A DNA stretch of 64,000 bases from Prunella strophiata. Lineage: Eukaryota > Chordata > Aves > Passeriformes > Prunellidae. This document shows, piece after piece, positions 10,106-23,600 of the stretch. The notes below the pieces were generated by a model. It had not been told where the DNA came from. It made no database searches and saw only the letters and a list, made by a program, of their open reading frames with translations. The position numbers and the translations under genes are program-made. How positions within the stretch are numbered: position 1 is the first letter of the stretch; each line of letters begins with the position of its first letter. Location: the NCBI GenBank assembly GCA_036583965.1, contig JAZBQD010000030.1:54437551-54501550 (forward strand), written 5' to 3'.

Positions 10106-12734
10106 TTCTTGCTGTTGGAGGCTCAGTGTCACACATGCTATTCTTTTGCTTTCCTTTTCCCTGCATCAGGAATTGAAAACTGTTATGCTGCACAGCAACT
10201 ACCTTGTTACTGGTTTTCCTTACATGTGGTTTGACAAAGGGGTGCCTCAGTACAAAAGAGACATCTGTAAACTGGAAGAGATTCAGAAAACAATAAAAAT
10301 CACAATGCTCTTGGAAATCCCTGTAAGGCAGCAATTTAGAGCCCAGCTACTAGCATGCTAGGACAGACCTCAAGTGAAATAAAAAGAAATTAACTTGTTA
10401 AATATCTCTAAAGCAGGCATGTCAAAAGCATTATTTTCTGTATGCTGAGTGTGCTTGTGTAAACAGCCTTTTCCACTTGGGGCTATGTCTCCATAATTAT
10501 GTATTATTTGCAAGAAGAATGCAGAGCATGAGGAGTGAATATGTTCCAAATGTGTCCAAACCCTGACCAGGAGAAGGCTGTGATTTTAGCTCACTTTAGG
10601 GAGAGGAGAACAATCCCATGTCTTTTGTTTATTCTTCTTGAGCTCTTCGTAACAATTGCACTTTTCACTGGAAGTGACTCACCTGGCAAAGAAGATAAGA
10701 AACCCAGATGAACAATTCAAGAAAAATATAGATGCTGGAAACTATCCTCCAAATTTAAGGCTTACAGTCCATCTGAAACCATACTCATATTCAAGCCCTT
10801 CAGGCTTCCCTAATTACCGAGAAGAACTATAATTCCTTTCTAAATGTGGTGTCAGCATTTGTTACAAGCAATCAGCACAAAATTATCCAAAAACCTTCCT
10901 GTGACCTATAAACCTGCAATTTGATGTGTCTCACTCAGTTTTTATTCTGTAACAAGTGAATTTTTTGCATAGATTTTTATTGAAGAGACTCTTTAATCTA
11001 CCAGGCAACACATAACGAGATCCCATGGCTGGAGGCTGAAGATAACTATGTTTCAGCTAGCAATAAGGTGCACATCTTAACAGCAATTAATTAAGCATTG
11101 AAATAAGTCCTGAGGGGGTATGACGAATTCATCAGTTCTTGAAGTCTCTGAACTTCATCTTTCCAGACATCATGCTATACCTGAAGTACAAAGTGTGGTC
11201 TTGGTACAGGAATTATAGGGAGGGGCAGTGTTACAGTATTTCTTAATGTCAGGGAGAAGACATTTTCCACATCAAAACCTCCAGGTTTTCTTTTTTCTTT
11301 TCTTTCTTTCTTTCTTTCTTTCTTTTTTTTTTTTTTTTTAAACACACATAATGAAATTCATTCCTTCTTCCAGTATCAACCAGTCTACTTCAGTGGAAAT
11401 CAAGAGGCCACTGCCAACTTATACCAGTAAATGAAGCCAAACTCTTAAAAACAGATATACAGCTAAATTTCAAGATGCCTACTGGGCTGTAGAACAGAAT
11501 TTTCAGACACACTGCCACCCACTCCTTATTTTTAGTGAAGTCTCTCTTTCACTGTCAAGCCTTCCATCTCTGGAACAATACATTGCTATTGAAATATTTA
11601 ATGAGTCACTTTTAAATATCCCTCAGGAACAACAGGGCATTTATCTCATGCTGCAGAGCTGTATTTTAAAAATAATTATCTTGAAAAGAAAGCCCCATGC
11701 AACAACTGAGAAAAGCCCAAATGCCTTCCCCTTTCTGCTTCACAGAACTTTCTCTCCTTCTGCCTTTCTCTTTTCCTTTCTCATCCGCTCTTCACCCACG
11801 GGGTTATGCTGAGGTGACTACGAGGACGCCGGGCTGAGACACTCTGTTTGCATTCCTCCGTCGATTTGGGTTGGCTACTCTCCCCTGTGTAGGCTTGGCA
11901 ATGTAAAAAGTGACCTTGTGGCAAACTTGGGTGTGACCTTCTAGCACAGCAACAGCTCCCAGCATGACGGCCCGGTCTCCGAAATATTACTCCATGGAAA
12001 ATTTGAGGCAGCTTATCCCATGTGCACTGACAAACTTACGTTTATTTTAGGGGAGGAGCATGCATCTGTGGAGTTATCACAGCAGGGCTAACTCATGGTG
12101 TTGCCACATCCTGGCTCCCCTGCCAGGACCTTGCCACAGAGCTCTACCCTGTGCCTTCTCGCTTTGGAAATGGTGGTGTGCCAGAGCCAGATGCTCGCTG
12201 TGAGACTTGGTGCTTCTGCTGCTGCAGGACCTCAGCAGCACCACCCACTGCTGCTGCTGCTCTGGCTTCTGTGACTCTCTTGCTCTAGCTACTCCTTCAG
12301 CTCTGAAAAAGGAGCTTGGAGCTGTTCTTCAAAATGTCACCTTCAAAATAGCTGTGATGCTATTCAACACATGTAAGAAGTGCTTAAGAGGGTAACTGCT
12401 GGATCTTGCAGCTCTGCAGCTTTTGGCACCATGAGTGCTGCTGTCTGAAGACTCCAGGTGTGTGGACTCAAATATATCCATTTTGGGACCAAACTAAACC
12501 TCTGTTTTCTTAAGGATAACATCCTGTACAAGGACTTTGACAGTAAGGTTCACAGCTGAGTCAGAGGTTCTTGCAAAAGGGTTCTGACGCACCAAGGAAA
12601 GTTACAGAGCCTGCACCACCAAACATGAGGCAGACACAGCTCACAGAGCATCACTCTCTGTGACTTTGGGTGCTCCTCTGAACTGGGAGATATTCCCAGT
12701 TCAGGGTATTAAATCCCTGTATGGACTATTCCCT
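10106..12734. other. Gene-free stretch with a long pyrimidine tract
   Basis: I find no exon or dispersed repeat. ORFs are few and short; the only one of note is 62 codons at 12207-12395. A CTG/CAG-rich patch at about 12210-12265 is imperfect. Features are the homopyrimidine tract at 11286-11339 and a modest cluster of CpGs near 11785-11875. The 10590-11000 part is AT-rich without simple repeats. It could be ordinary intron or a noncoding conserved region; this cannot be decided by reading. Confidence 0.5.
11286..11339. repeat. Homopyrimidine tract: (CTTT)n followed by poly-T
   Basis: Fifty-four consecutive pyrimidines: irregular TTTTC units, then about six CTTT units, then a T-only run. Such tracts are unstable in length and can in principle adopt triplex (H-DNA) structure. 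No function is implied by position. Confidence 0.95.
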
Positions 12735-12800
12735 TAAGAGTTTGACTCAATCCTTTTTGGGTCCCTTCCAACTCAGGCTATTCTGTGATTCTGATTTCTT
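12735..12800 (+). mobile_element. CR1 LINE 3' terminal fragment
   Basis: The segment contains the diagnostic CR1 tail: TTTGACTCAATCC, GGGTCCCTTCCAACTCAGG, then CTATTCTGTGATTCTGAT, the family's ATTCTATG-like 3' microsatellite. Only about 65 bases of the tail can be recognised. The upstream edge is uncertain. Confidence 0.82.
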
Positions 12801-15800
12801 GGCTCTGCCCATGCAAGGAGTGGACCCAAAAAAGCACAAACCATTTGCCTGTCTTGAAAGTGAATTGTGTGCCCCACACTGCTCACAAGACTGGATTTAT
12901 CTTCTGTTTTTATCACCAACCACCAAGCCACCTCAGCCTGAGCTCCACAGCCCTGCCATGGTGACACTGGGGTTTCCAACTCTGCATGGGCTGGGCAAGG
13001 CTGGACTTTGCAGGCATAGAGAGACCTTCCAAGCCTGGAAAGCTGCTTTGGAGGTGAGGGAGGACAACATATCTACTTCTGACAAATCAGGATAATGAGG
13101 ATCTTCCATGTTGTGCTGTATTTTAGACTAGTAACCACACTGGCCCAGTTTCATCCATGATCAGAGGGGAACTTTTTCTCTGCTGAGGTGTTGTTATGCA
13201 CACACACATGCCCTACTAGAGCAGAAATTGTTACATTTTGGGGGTTTTTTTCAGGCTCTGGTGCTTCTGACAGCCCGAAGGTTGGCACGCAGGTGCTGGA
13301 GTTGACTGGCTGTCACTGGTATGTCACACAAACAGTGCTTTGACCTGCTCCTTCCCACTCTCCAACCCACCTACATACACTGCTCATGGGAGCAAAACAA
13401 CAGAGATGAAGCAGCTGTGAAATACACCTGCCCTCCGTTTGCAGCCCTGCTCGATCACACACCTTTAACTTGGCAATAGAGACCAGTTATGCTGCAGTAT
13501 GAATACATTTCTTTCCTCAACCCACTGCTCTGGATCAATCAGCAGCATGAAACAGCAGGAGGGAAATTAAGTAGTAGAACGTGGGGGTAAAAATATAAGA
13601 GTTGATGTGGTAATCAGCCAACTAAGCATCATTAGAACATAGTGTCCTGCTCAGTGGGCGTACAGCTGCACTGGGCCATGACCAAATCTATTAATAGGCC
13701 ATGCAGAGCTCTTTGTAGTTCTATGAGCAATGCTCCTCAAATGTTGAGCCTTGAGTTCCTTCTCTGTAACTTCAATAACTCCCTTGTGGTGTATAGTTAC
13801 AGTAGTCGACTCTTCAGCAAGGATGAAAAGTCTCTTCAGGCTAGAGGCAAAAATCCTGCTCTTCATTTCTTTGCCCAGATCAGAAGGGGGAAATGTTGGT
13901 GGAATCATAAACTTATTCTAATGTGGACACGAGCTTGCCTGTAGAGTATCTGAGTTGTTCTAGGCTTGATGGCAGACACAAGGAACAAAGATTGGGGTGG
14001 AAAGTGCATAGTTTGGTTTGTTGTTGCTATGGAAAGGACCTGTTGCATCCCAGGTCCAGGGGACTGGGCAGTCACATGCCTGCAGTATCCTACACCCTGT
14101 GGACCAGCACGCTTACCATGTCACTTCATAAACCAGCTGGCATTTTAAGATCTTATGCCTCCTGCCAAGAAGCCTGCACACCTACACAAGAAACCCCTTA
14201 GTCCCTATCTGTAACTTTGCACTAACAAGAAGATACTTCCAGCCTGAAAGTTATTTCATTTTAGAAACGTTTAAAGTTAAGAGGAATGATTTCCACCTCA
14301 CACCCGAAAGACACAGGACAGCAGAACAGTGCAGATCAGCTGTTTAGCAGGCTTAGAGAAGGTAACTCCAGTGTACCAAGGTACTGGGAAGCCATTACTC
14401 CATGAAAATATCTGTAACACCCTTGGGCTGCTCCAGTCTCTTTCTCCAGCCATAGACTGGTTTGTGGCTGGAGCCAAAAGCCAGTGCTGCAGCCAAAAGC
14501 CAGTGCTGCAGCTCTATGATTAATTCTCATCTTCCCCATGACTGAGGAAGGGACTTGAGGTCCCTGGAGGCAGTGGATGCTTTCTGCAGGACATGACCCC
14601 AAAGAATTGGAGTCTGGTGAATGTCTGGAGTGCTGTCTGAAACTCAGGGGTGAAATCGTGCTTGGTGGGAAAGAGCAGCAGCAATGCAGGAGAGAAATGC
14701 TCGAGGGAGAGGGTGTACCCAGAGAACAGTGGAGGAAGCATGTGTGAGGCAGCAGCTGGGGAAACAAGCAGCAGGGACATAGTAAGCACTTGGGAATGAA
14801 CCCTGGAAACAAGCAAAGGCAAAGTGCTGTGATGGAAGGGGAGGTGAAATGAGGGCTATGTCTGGAAACAGCCTGGGGAGAGCCCTGCACAGGGTCAGGG
14901 GCTGTGTGACTTGCACTGACTGTGCAAGTTCAGCCACTGCAAACTGGCAAAGCCTGACTGCAGCTTCCGGGGCTTGGTGGGGCACCTCTCCAATTCAGTG
15001 GGGCTGCCACCTCAGTCATCTTGGGCTTGGCTGTGTACATTTATTTATTTAACTGAATTGCCCAAGCCAGCAGTCGAGTCACCACCGACAAGCGTCAGTA
15101 AGGCTCTCACACCTTCCAAGGTCTCCTCTCAGCCCACTGCAGCAGCAGGGAGGGCTGGTTGGGGCAGGAACACAGCAGGCTTGCCAGCCCTGCCTGGGGC
15201 TCCTTCCCCAGTCAATGGAGCAACAGGGAGGGGGTGCAGCCTTCCGGCAATGATTCAGCCCACCAAGGAGCAGAACTGCCTTCATGAGGTGCATGTTTTC
15301 CTGCTCTGACTGTAGGAAGAGCCTAAAGCAAAGACAGGCTGTAATTTAAGGATCCCAGCCAAAAAGCTCAGAGTTAGAGAGGATGAGTCTGGATATCCAT
15401 GTAGATAGACAATATGTGTAAAAGTTAGCATGGTGTGGCAGAGTGAGAGAAGGTGAGTCATCTCAGAGAGAACCAGAGCTGACTGTACAATGAGCACCAC
15501 TTCTTGTGTAATTATAAATGCACATGAAGTGGGAACTGGTGTGTTGGCTGTGTCTCCCAGTATTGCACATTTCAGTTAAACTCTCTGGAACTGGCTGTTG
15601 GTGTTAGTTTTAAGATAATGCCAGTGGGAAGCAGTGAATGACAAAGCATTGCTGGCAAGCGATCAAGCTGTTAAACAACCTCTGAGAAACACAACTTATA
15701 AATTCCTTTACTACATTAATTTGACATTACAATTTAGAGATAAGGTTTTCCAGGAACCCAAGTGAACCAGCATTAAGTTTTATTCATAAGGTGCATCTGA

Positions 15801-17384
15801 AAAGAAGTCAGTAATACTTAATATTTGTATACTATTCTCCAAATTTGTTGATGAAAAGCTAGGTTGTATCTGTTCCCAGGGCTAGACATACTATTTTGGC
15901 ACATGTTGTATGTTTTTATGATAAATCCAACACAGATACTCTCTAGACATTTTGGACTGTAAAAATATTTCTGAAGGCAGCAGCTAGGCTGCCTACAACC
16001 AAGTCAGTCAGGATGAGACTTCAAGGGCAGTTTTTTGTCCTCTCTTCTCTTCACAGCTGTTTGTACTACCAAACAGCACATCCCAGTATAGTGGTTTCTT
16101 TCTGGCTTTTCTCCCGTGCTTCCTACCACAGGTGCATTGCCAGGGCAGAAATGCAGAAGCTACATATTGCAGCAGCCAAGCAGCCTTTGCCTCTCTTAGG
16201 CAAAAAAAGCCCCATAAGAGCAGTCACCCCTCTGTCTCCAGGAGCAGGGACCTCTGCCCAACTAGGTGGCTGTGACAGGTCTTTCAGACCCCAGAGCTGA
16301 TGCAGAGGGATGTGCATGGCCCAAAACATGCTTCCTCCTACCACATGACCTATTACAGTGGTTGATGCCTCAGCTGCCTTGCAAAAGCTTTCAGTGCAGG
16401 GGGGGTAGAAATGCTTAAAGCTATGTGGGTGATCAATGGAAATGTGTCAGTGGGTGGGTGAGGGAACATAATGGAGTAAGCAGCAAGCATTAGGCACTGG
16501 ATACCATGGAGAACACACAGGTAGTAGAGTGAGGCAGAGGATTTGAGTTTGTCGCACCTTTTGCCTCTGTTCCAATTTCTTTTCCCTCCTTTTTTTTCAT
16601 TTTTCATTTTCTGGGATAATGCAAGTGGAAAAGGGCATCCAAAGCCATCCATTCTGCCATTCAGGACACTGTTTTTAAAATAAAACACACTATACCAGTG
16701 TTTATGTGGAGAACATAATGGATAAATATTTTATGCCATGGATCCAGTTTCTTATCAGGACCTGTATTAATAATAACTATATAGTTCCAATTGTTAGTGG
16801 GCTCCTCTTCCAATGAATGCTTTGTTTAAATGTATATTGAAGACTTGTTTTTACAATGGCTTTCTTCTCTTTAATAGGATTTGACATGTTGGTTGTGGTA
16901 ATAGCATGCAAGTGGTTTGTATAAAGATTTAAAATATATTTCTGAATGGTGCTATATAAATACTGCATGCATTGAATTGTATTATTTTATTGTGAAACTG
17001 AAAGGTTTCCTGTTCTATACCATGATACGATTTGTTATTTTTCCAGCACACACATTAGCCTGCATTCAACTTCTGCACAAGGTAGAAGAACTCAAATTAA
17101 ATTTACAAGCACACCTGAGCAAAGCTAGTTAGCTGTGGCCAGATCATGTTTCTGTGATTAAATAATGCTGGCTATTATAACACATTGCAGGAAAGTGCAG
17201 CTATAAATCCCTGTCTCAGTTTATTTCCAATGCTTCATTGTACTATAGAAACTCTGCTATACTTTCTAGTAAGCAAAAGGCTAGACATGGGACTGAGTCA
17301 CCCTGAGCAGATGTGTTAGATACTAACTTGGAGGAGATAAGAGTAACAATACTGCTCTCCCCTGAGCGTTCCCCTCAAGGACGT
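12801..17384. other. Gene-free stretch
   Basis: This holds the longest ORF of the window, 184 codons on the minus strand (14336-14890). Its translation is rich in Ser, Cys, Leu and Pro and low in charged residues. It overlaps 100- and 113-codon ORFs in other frames, which is typical of chance translation. I see no recognisable family. A perfect 19-base tandem duplication lies at 14472-14509. The 16690-17140 part is AT-rich and free of obvious repeats. Confidence 0.55.
14472..14510. repeat. Perfect 2x tandem duplication, 19-base unit
   Basis: AGCCAAAAGCCAGTGCTGC occurs twice in direct succession, at 14472-14490 and 14491-14509, with AGC starting a third unit. Zero mismatches suggest a recent duplication. 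It is not part of any recognised repeat family. Confidence 0.95.
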
Positions 17385-17545
17385 TCCCATGCTACGCAAA
17401 CATTAATAAATCGATCTCCATTGCATCCGGCCACAGACTTTATTAACTGAGGAAATTGGTTCCCAGAAAAATTTAGCATTTTGCTCAAGGCAAGAGAGTA
17501 GGTCCACAGTAAGGAGAAAGAGCTGGAGACCTTCACTTATTTCCA
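17385..17545 (+). mobile_element. MIR-like ancient SINE
   Basis: The order of blocks follows the MIR consensus as found in birds and reptiles. AAACATTAATAAATCGATC comes first (MIR 'aacattaattaat--tcctcacaac'). Next is TTATTAACTGAGGAAATTGG ('ttacagatgaggaaactgagg'), then TTTTGCTCAAGGCAAGAG ('cttgcccaaggtcacacag'), then AGTAGGTCCACAGTAAGG and AAAGAGCTGG. It is the best MIR candidate here. Remnants like this predate the bird radiation and sometimes carry regulatory activity, though nothing here shows that. Confidence 0.65.
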
Positions 17546-20500
17546 GTTAATGTTTAATGTTACATTAGCATGTAACATGATGTGCTGAAGGCATGGCACT
17601 GCTGGGTGTTCACATTGTCAGAAATGGATGGGCACTGGTTTCACACCCTACAGCAAGACCCTGCTGACCATGTTGGTCACCACCAAGTACCCCTGGGGAC
17701 CTGTAGGATAGCAGGTTCCAAGGGGTTGAGGGACCATCTCCTGCCTGCTTCTGGGGATGAGAAGTCCATGGCTCCACCACTGTCTTCACTGGGACATGTC
17801 AGTAGGTCTCTCAAGGGCTCAGGAGCATCTCTTGGGGATCCTATCTACCCAGCTCAGGGAACAGAGCTGAGGAGGTCCTGGCCCTACAGTCATCCAGGTC
17901 ACACTGCAGCTTTCCTTTTGATGGAAACAAGGGGGACAGAGCTAAATGGGTGGCTGGTGCCTACCCAGCTCTGAGTTGAAAATACACAACACATGGCCAG
18001 GACAGGCATCTGAGGCTGGGGACACTAAAGCAGCTGAGCTCTGTCCAGAGTTCAAGGTTTTTACAGGTGGCTCTGACAGTTTTGCATTTTATTAAGATTT
18101 CTCATTTACCAGTCATTTACATTGTTGCCAAAATTTGACCACTGGGAGTAAAGTTTTCCAGTCCAGGTGTTTGCCTGAGGCTGAATTACTTTAGATAGGG
18201 TGGAGAGGAAAACTTTGTGTAGTTGTTCCTCTTGGCCAAGACTTAGATTGAGGGAAAAGATTGGTTTGTAAAAAAATTATATGACTTACCCTTTGAAACT
18301 CTCCAGTGCTCTGTAAATGAAAAGATAATTGTATGAGAGAAAGGAAAACAGAGCAGACAGAATTGTACTCTATGGGCACAACTCAAATTGATGGTTACTG
18401 TGGGAAGAGCGATGGAGGGCCTGGGTGAGGTGGGCTGATACAGGCAGTATACCATGATTAAAAGTGGGTGAATGGGCCAAACAAACACCAGACTTTACAG
18501 AACTGGACCTGAATTGTGCAGACTGGGGAAAGTTTGCAGTGGGCCAACTCCTGGGGTGTGAGGCAGAAGGTACATGGGTAACCATTTAATGTTTTGCACC
18601 CAGGAGAAAACACTAGTCTATAGCCTGGACTGGGCTGGTTCCTAAATTTCCCCAGTCCACTGCCATCAGTGTTTATGTGTGAAACCACTGATGACAGCAT
18701 GTTTTATCTCCCACACGCTGTAAGAGCCAGCTCTCACTCCACAGGTGTGGTCTTTTAGCTGCCTTGGCAAATCTCACCATCATGGTGTTTACCCTGCTGA
18801 TAAGTCATGTGGATAGTCATGCAACAGTACTTAACTCCCTTTAATTTTGTCTTTAATTGCACACACGTACTTGGGGTTTCTTCATGTATTTGAAGACCTT
18901 CAGCCTCATACTGTGCACTAGAAAAACATGTCTCAGCTGGCAAGCACCTATTTCAATCTGTTATTTTCCAGTCTATTCCTGATTTATACCATGCTCTTTG
19001 AATCCTGAAATATCTTCTTCATGGGATTTTCTATAGTGCTTGCCACTGCAGAACAAGAGCTCCCCAGCCATTAGCTGGTTCATTTTAGCAGAACTTCTCT
19101 GTGATGAGATATCATGATACTGTCATTTAGCAAATGGGCATCTAAGTCAGCACTGCAGCTGCCAAGTCTGAACCCACCTGGACTTGATTTCTCAGAGCAC
19201 TTACTGTATGACACGAGGGTGTGAATCACTGAAGCATCTCCCTGCCTGTCTCAGCTGAGACTGGGAGCTCAGCATTTCTGCACACCAAAGCCACTGGGCT
19301 TGGAAGGTGGAAAGGAAAAGGACACATTTAGAACCCATCGGTGAGAAGCCTGGATGAGCAGTATTTCCCAGCTCTCTGGAACAAAGGGTTATATCCAAGA
19401 ATGTAATTTTGTACTTTTTCTTATGTGTCCCACAGTTCTGTTCCTTATACCCTTCTAGCTTTTGGAATGACATAAAGAAGAGATGCTGCCATAGCCACAA
19501 AGTGGGTCTAATTTGTGTACTGAAGGAAGGAGCTGTGTGGGAAAATACTGCCTGATCAGACAATTCAAACCATGTCTGCATAATTCTTGTATGTATGGGA
19601 GATGCATTAAGGTATCAAAGGTAATTTTAAATTAGTGTTTTCTAACATTTGTGTGCCTGTTCTGCCAAGCTTATTAGTATTCCTTCAAAGGGGAGGGTTT
19701 GATTTGTTTTGGAATAAAGCTTATTTATTCTAATTATGCATAGGAAAGAGCTAGCTCTATTTTTCTTACAAAATATTTTTGTAAAATATAGGATGCCCTT
19801 CTCTTGACATTCCTCTCCAACTTGGGTTCAGCATTTGAAGATGATAAATGGGCATCAAGCTCAGCACTTCTACCACCTCCTACCTGCTTTGACTCTTGTT
19901 TCATTAGAATTTCAGCAATGTGCTGGTTCATGGCAGATAACCTCCTCTCCCTCTCCAGGGTGCCTGCGAGTGTGTAGGGGGTGAGGGAATGGGTGCATTT
20001 CTCATCTCCTCAGCATTTATTACATTCCTCTTTCTCTACCTCCTCTGCAGCAATAAATCAATGCTACTTGTTATTGTCTACTCCTTGGGCAGCGTCTCGG
20101 GGGGAGAGACAGACTCTCCTGACTATAATGCCATGTGTTTTATCAAATGCTAAAACAGAGCTAAAGATCCAAAGTAAACCAGTCTTGTTTTTGCAGCTTT
20201 TGAGGGGAAGGATCCTATCCAAGTCCTGCCAGCTGCGTCACCCATCAAGACGCTTCGTCACACAGGCTGCAGTTACCATCCTTAAGTTGCCTGCACAAAC
20301 AGAAAAGGACAGTGTGCCACTGGAAGCAATGTTTCTGGTTTTACTCTGGGAAAGAAAATTTAAAGTTTCTGGTGCTGATGACTATTTCCTACCAGCAGGC
20401 AGCTCCAGGACTGGGACGCTGAATGAACCTTTCCTGTATGTGTGTGGAGATGTTTTCACACTCCTTGCGCTTCTGCTACTTGTTAATGGCAAGTAAAGCC

Positions 20501-20589
20501 CTAGACGTATGTTGTGGGTGAAGTAAAATACAGCCTGATTATTGTTTACTCTCTCAAGAGCAGAAGCACACACACTGGTACCTGGAGAA
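17546..20589. other. Gene-free stretch
   Basis: No dispersed repeat is recognised. The largest ORF is 171 codons on the plus strand (19981-20496). It has no family resemblance, although a pyrimidine-rich TTGTTTTTGCAG sits inside it (ending near 20197) and could mimic a 3' splice site. A small imperfect inverted repeat lies at 18661-18696. The remainder shows nothing distinctive. Confidence 0.5.
18661..18696. repeat. Small imperfect inverted repeat
   Basis: CATCAGTG at 18664-18671 pairs perfectly with CACTGATG at 18686-18693. One mismatch lets the arms grow outward to about 11 bases, and inner GTTT/AAAC can add four more pairs with a one-base bulge. It is a weak hairpin with no terminator or tRNA character. 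Confidence 0.6.
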
Positions 20590-20655
20590 ACTGTAGATGT
20601 GGCACTTGGGGACACGGTTTAGTGGTGGATTTGGCAACCTGAATAATTTTATGAT
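20590..20655 (+). mobile_element. CR1 LINE 3' UTR scrap
   Basis: GTAGATGTGGCACTTGGGGA, followed by CACGGTTTAGTGGTGGATTT, is near-identical to the late 3' UTR of one CR1 subfamily. The same segment is present in the CR1 copy near 43705. It is followed by a decayed tail with TTTTATGATTGTAAATG. The preceding part of the element is missing or beyond recognition. Confidence 0.82.
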
Positions 20656-23600
20656 TGTAAATGAAAAGCATCTTCATAGTGGGACTGTGGTTTGCAGCAA
20701 TTCCCTGGAGAAACTTTGCCCAGAAAGCCTCTGCCTTTTCGTTTTGTTGTCGGCTTTCTAATCACAGCAAACTGTTTTCCTTCACACAGGCTTCCTGATT
20801 TTCTCCTGGAAAAAAAGGCCTTCCCATAAACCTGGCCTAGCAATCCAGGGATTAGATGTTCACTTCTCTCTCTCTACTGAGAACACCCTGAAGAGATGGG
20901 CTGGAGAAATGATCATGAAAGAAATCAGTGTGGTGGAAAAGTGGGTGAGAAAGGCAGGCACATGACTTCTAGAACAGAGGTGTTTGGTTGGTCCAAGCCC
21001 AGAAGCACAAAAAAAAACCTGACACACCTGCACAGGAATCCAGGACCAATTTACACAGGCAGGTTTAAGCTGGGGTTGCAGCTGGGATTTTTCCCTCCTT
21101 AACCCCTTCTGATGTTAACTGAGGTAACTCATATGGGAACCTCCAATGCAGAAGTTACTGAAGGGTTTGCAGGCAGATTCTCAGGATTGAAGTGCCAAAA
21201 AAGGCCCCCTGACACATTAGCATGTTTTTATTGTGGCTTTGTAAATATTTTTTGCATTTTCTTTCTGCAGTGGCAAAAGGCGTACAGTTAGTTCCCCCCC
21301 AAGCAAGAAATGTACTTTATCAAGCCTTGGTTTGTCAGCAATGGCATTGGTAAGAGCATGTACACACATGCACCTCTTTCTCTGTGTCTTCCCTAAACTT
21401 TGACTAATTTTTTATTAAAGTGGCTGCCTCAAGCTACTGACAAACTAACAAAATGTGCTGGATATGAAAAAACCCCACCAATTCCAATTCGACTCAGATT
21501 CCTTCTCCTGCTCTGATTTCACCATTTCTTCCTTTCCCTACCCTAGTTTTCAAGGGCTCATACAGGGGTCAGGATGCTTTTTCAGACCTTTCAAGGGAAG
21601 ATGATGTCCTTGCATTAGACTTCACTCGATTATAGCCCCCTCTGCCAGGAGGACAGTGAGGGCAGACCCACAGCCTGTGCTAGAGAGAGGCAGGCCTGAC
21701 ATTCAGAAAGGAATGTCTCTTTCATGTTGCTTTTTGAGGCTCCAAAATCTATTGATGGTAAGCAGGCAAAAAAGTTTACATGCAGAAAGGGGAGGGGTTC
21801 CTTTCTGTTTGCTTCTTTGTTCCCCTTTCCTAAAAAATCTCTCCCCAGTCTTCAGGCAATAGTCAGGGTGTGGACGCATATGATGATAGATCTCAGATGG
21901 GTTTGCAAATACAGCACAGACTTTGAGGGAGATCTCTGGTTCAAGACCTCTCCTTGCCCTGTGGCATGGTGGGAGGGGGTAGAAAAAGGGACAATTTTAT
22001 TTCATTTTAAATCATTAGTTTACTTCAAATAATTCCATATTGCCATAGTCGTGAGAGAGCAGTGAGTTTCATTCAACAGGTGGGCTTTCTCTGCACACTC
22101 TCTGCTTACACTGGACACTAGTTTGCCAGTTTCCTCTGCAGAGATTATTTAGATCTTGTAGTGCTGACCAAACATCCTTATTGTGGACCAAAGGATTTCA
22201 GGGTTTATGCAATCAAATACAGTTGGGATATCCAGCAGTGTGAATGCAGGCAAGAGCAGACCATTCATCACTGTCACTAGGCACTGTTTCTGTTTCACAT
22301 GCCAGTTAGATGCTGAACTGGAAGATGTCCAGGATCTTGCAGGATTGAGATAGGACCAGCCCTTCTCAAGGGCTTTTATCATGTTCAAGGTAGAGCAAGA
22401 TCAGATACTGGGTTATATTGAGAGAATTTGCTTGCATAAAGCAACAATTAAATAATGATAAGCTTTAGGTGGAGGTTAAATGTCTCTTCTGGAGGAAAGC
22501 ATGGATGATCTCATGCTTTGGCTTTTTTTTTTTCTCCTGGAAAAAACAGAAAGCAAGAGTGACAATGGAGATTTCCATTAAAGACTTTCCTCTGTTTCTG
22601 TTGTGTGGAAGGGGTTGAATTGGGAAGTAGAGAGCATTGATTTGCTGGTCAACAAGGAGCCTGTATGGAGCCTTCTTTCCTGAAATGTCACATTGGATGG
22701 AAATAGTTTTCTTCAAGAAGCAGGCTGAGAAGGATGGATAGTAAAGCTGTTCAAGACTGACAAGACTATCCATGGCTCAGAATAAGACAGGAAGTGTAAT
22801 TAAGGAATCCTTTGACTGAACTTATGTGGACAGCTTTCAGAATAAATAGGTTAGGGCAAGGTATATAAAAGTGAGCATGTTTTAAACCATCAAGCAAGGA
22901 ACCTTGGTCTACAGTAGCTATTTTAATTGTGTTTTGAATTCATGTTTGCTTGTTTTCTTTAAGGAAAATAAATTCCTATTGCTTGGTAAATAGTAAATTG
23001 CATCCCTTAAATAAGGTATGGCTGCTTTAAACTACATTCTGTTCTTTTTACTAATGTTAGCCAGGAGCAGAAGAGGTCCTAGAGGATACACAGCATGGGA
23101 GGCCCCTGATTTAAATAGTATATGTTTGTTTGGAAACATAGCTTTAATAGGTTTTTTTCAGAACAGGAAATGGTAAGTGATCCACTCATCCTTTTTTGTT
23201 GTTGTTTTTGTCATTATTGTGTTTATGTTGGATTCTACTCCCACAGAAAGTGGAATTAAATGAAAAGTGAAATACACTTATTTTACAAGGCTGCATTTGA
23301 GAAAATGATGCAGTTAAATTGATCAGATCCCTTGGGTTTTCAAGATTTTAGATGAATACAGCTGATCCTCTGGCCCCAGAGTCGAGAAGTGGGAAAAAAG
23401 TCCCCCTGGTTCTCCAACTCTCAGATATTCTCAGCCTAGAGTGAATGAGATGGCAGACTGAGCTTTACCCATGTGCCCAATGCCCGTGGTGAGTTTATCT
23501 GGGTGCAGATTAGCAGTGCCGTGGGCGCAGACCTGAGCTGGCTGATGGGTTCAGGTGCAGTGTCATGTGAAGGCAGCTTTAGGATTTGAAGGTCAGGGAA

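Noticed and set aside
9879..10334. 151-codon minus-strand ORF, similar in wording to the ORF at 52605-52811
   Set aside because: Both are antisense readings of the same CR1 3' UTR, so their similarity is not a shared protein.
14336..14890. 184-codon minus-strand ORF, the longest in the window
   Set aside because: Composition is Ser/Cys/Leu/Pro-rich without domain pattern, other frames are open over the same bases, and ORFs of this size occur by chance in 64 kb.
18661..18696. Hairpin as transcription terminator
   Set aside because: The window is vertebrate DNA, there is no adjoining gene or T run, and the stem is weak.
23162..23172. Eleven-base microexon between TTTTTTTCAG and GTAAGTG
   Set aside because: Splice-like words occur often in AT-rich DNA and nothing else supports it; without junction reads it cannot be claimed.
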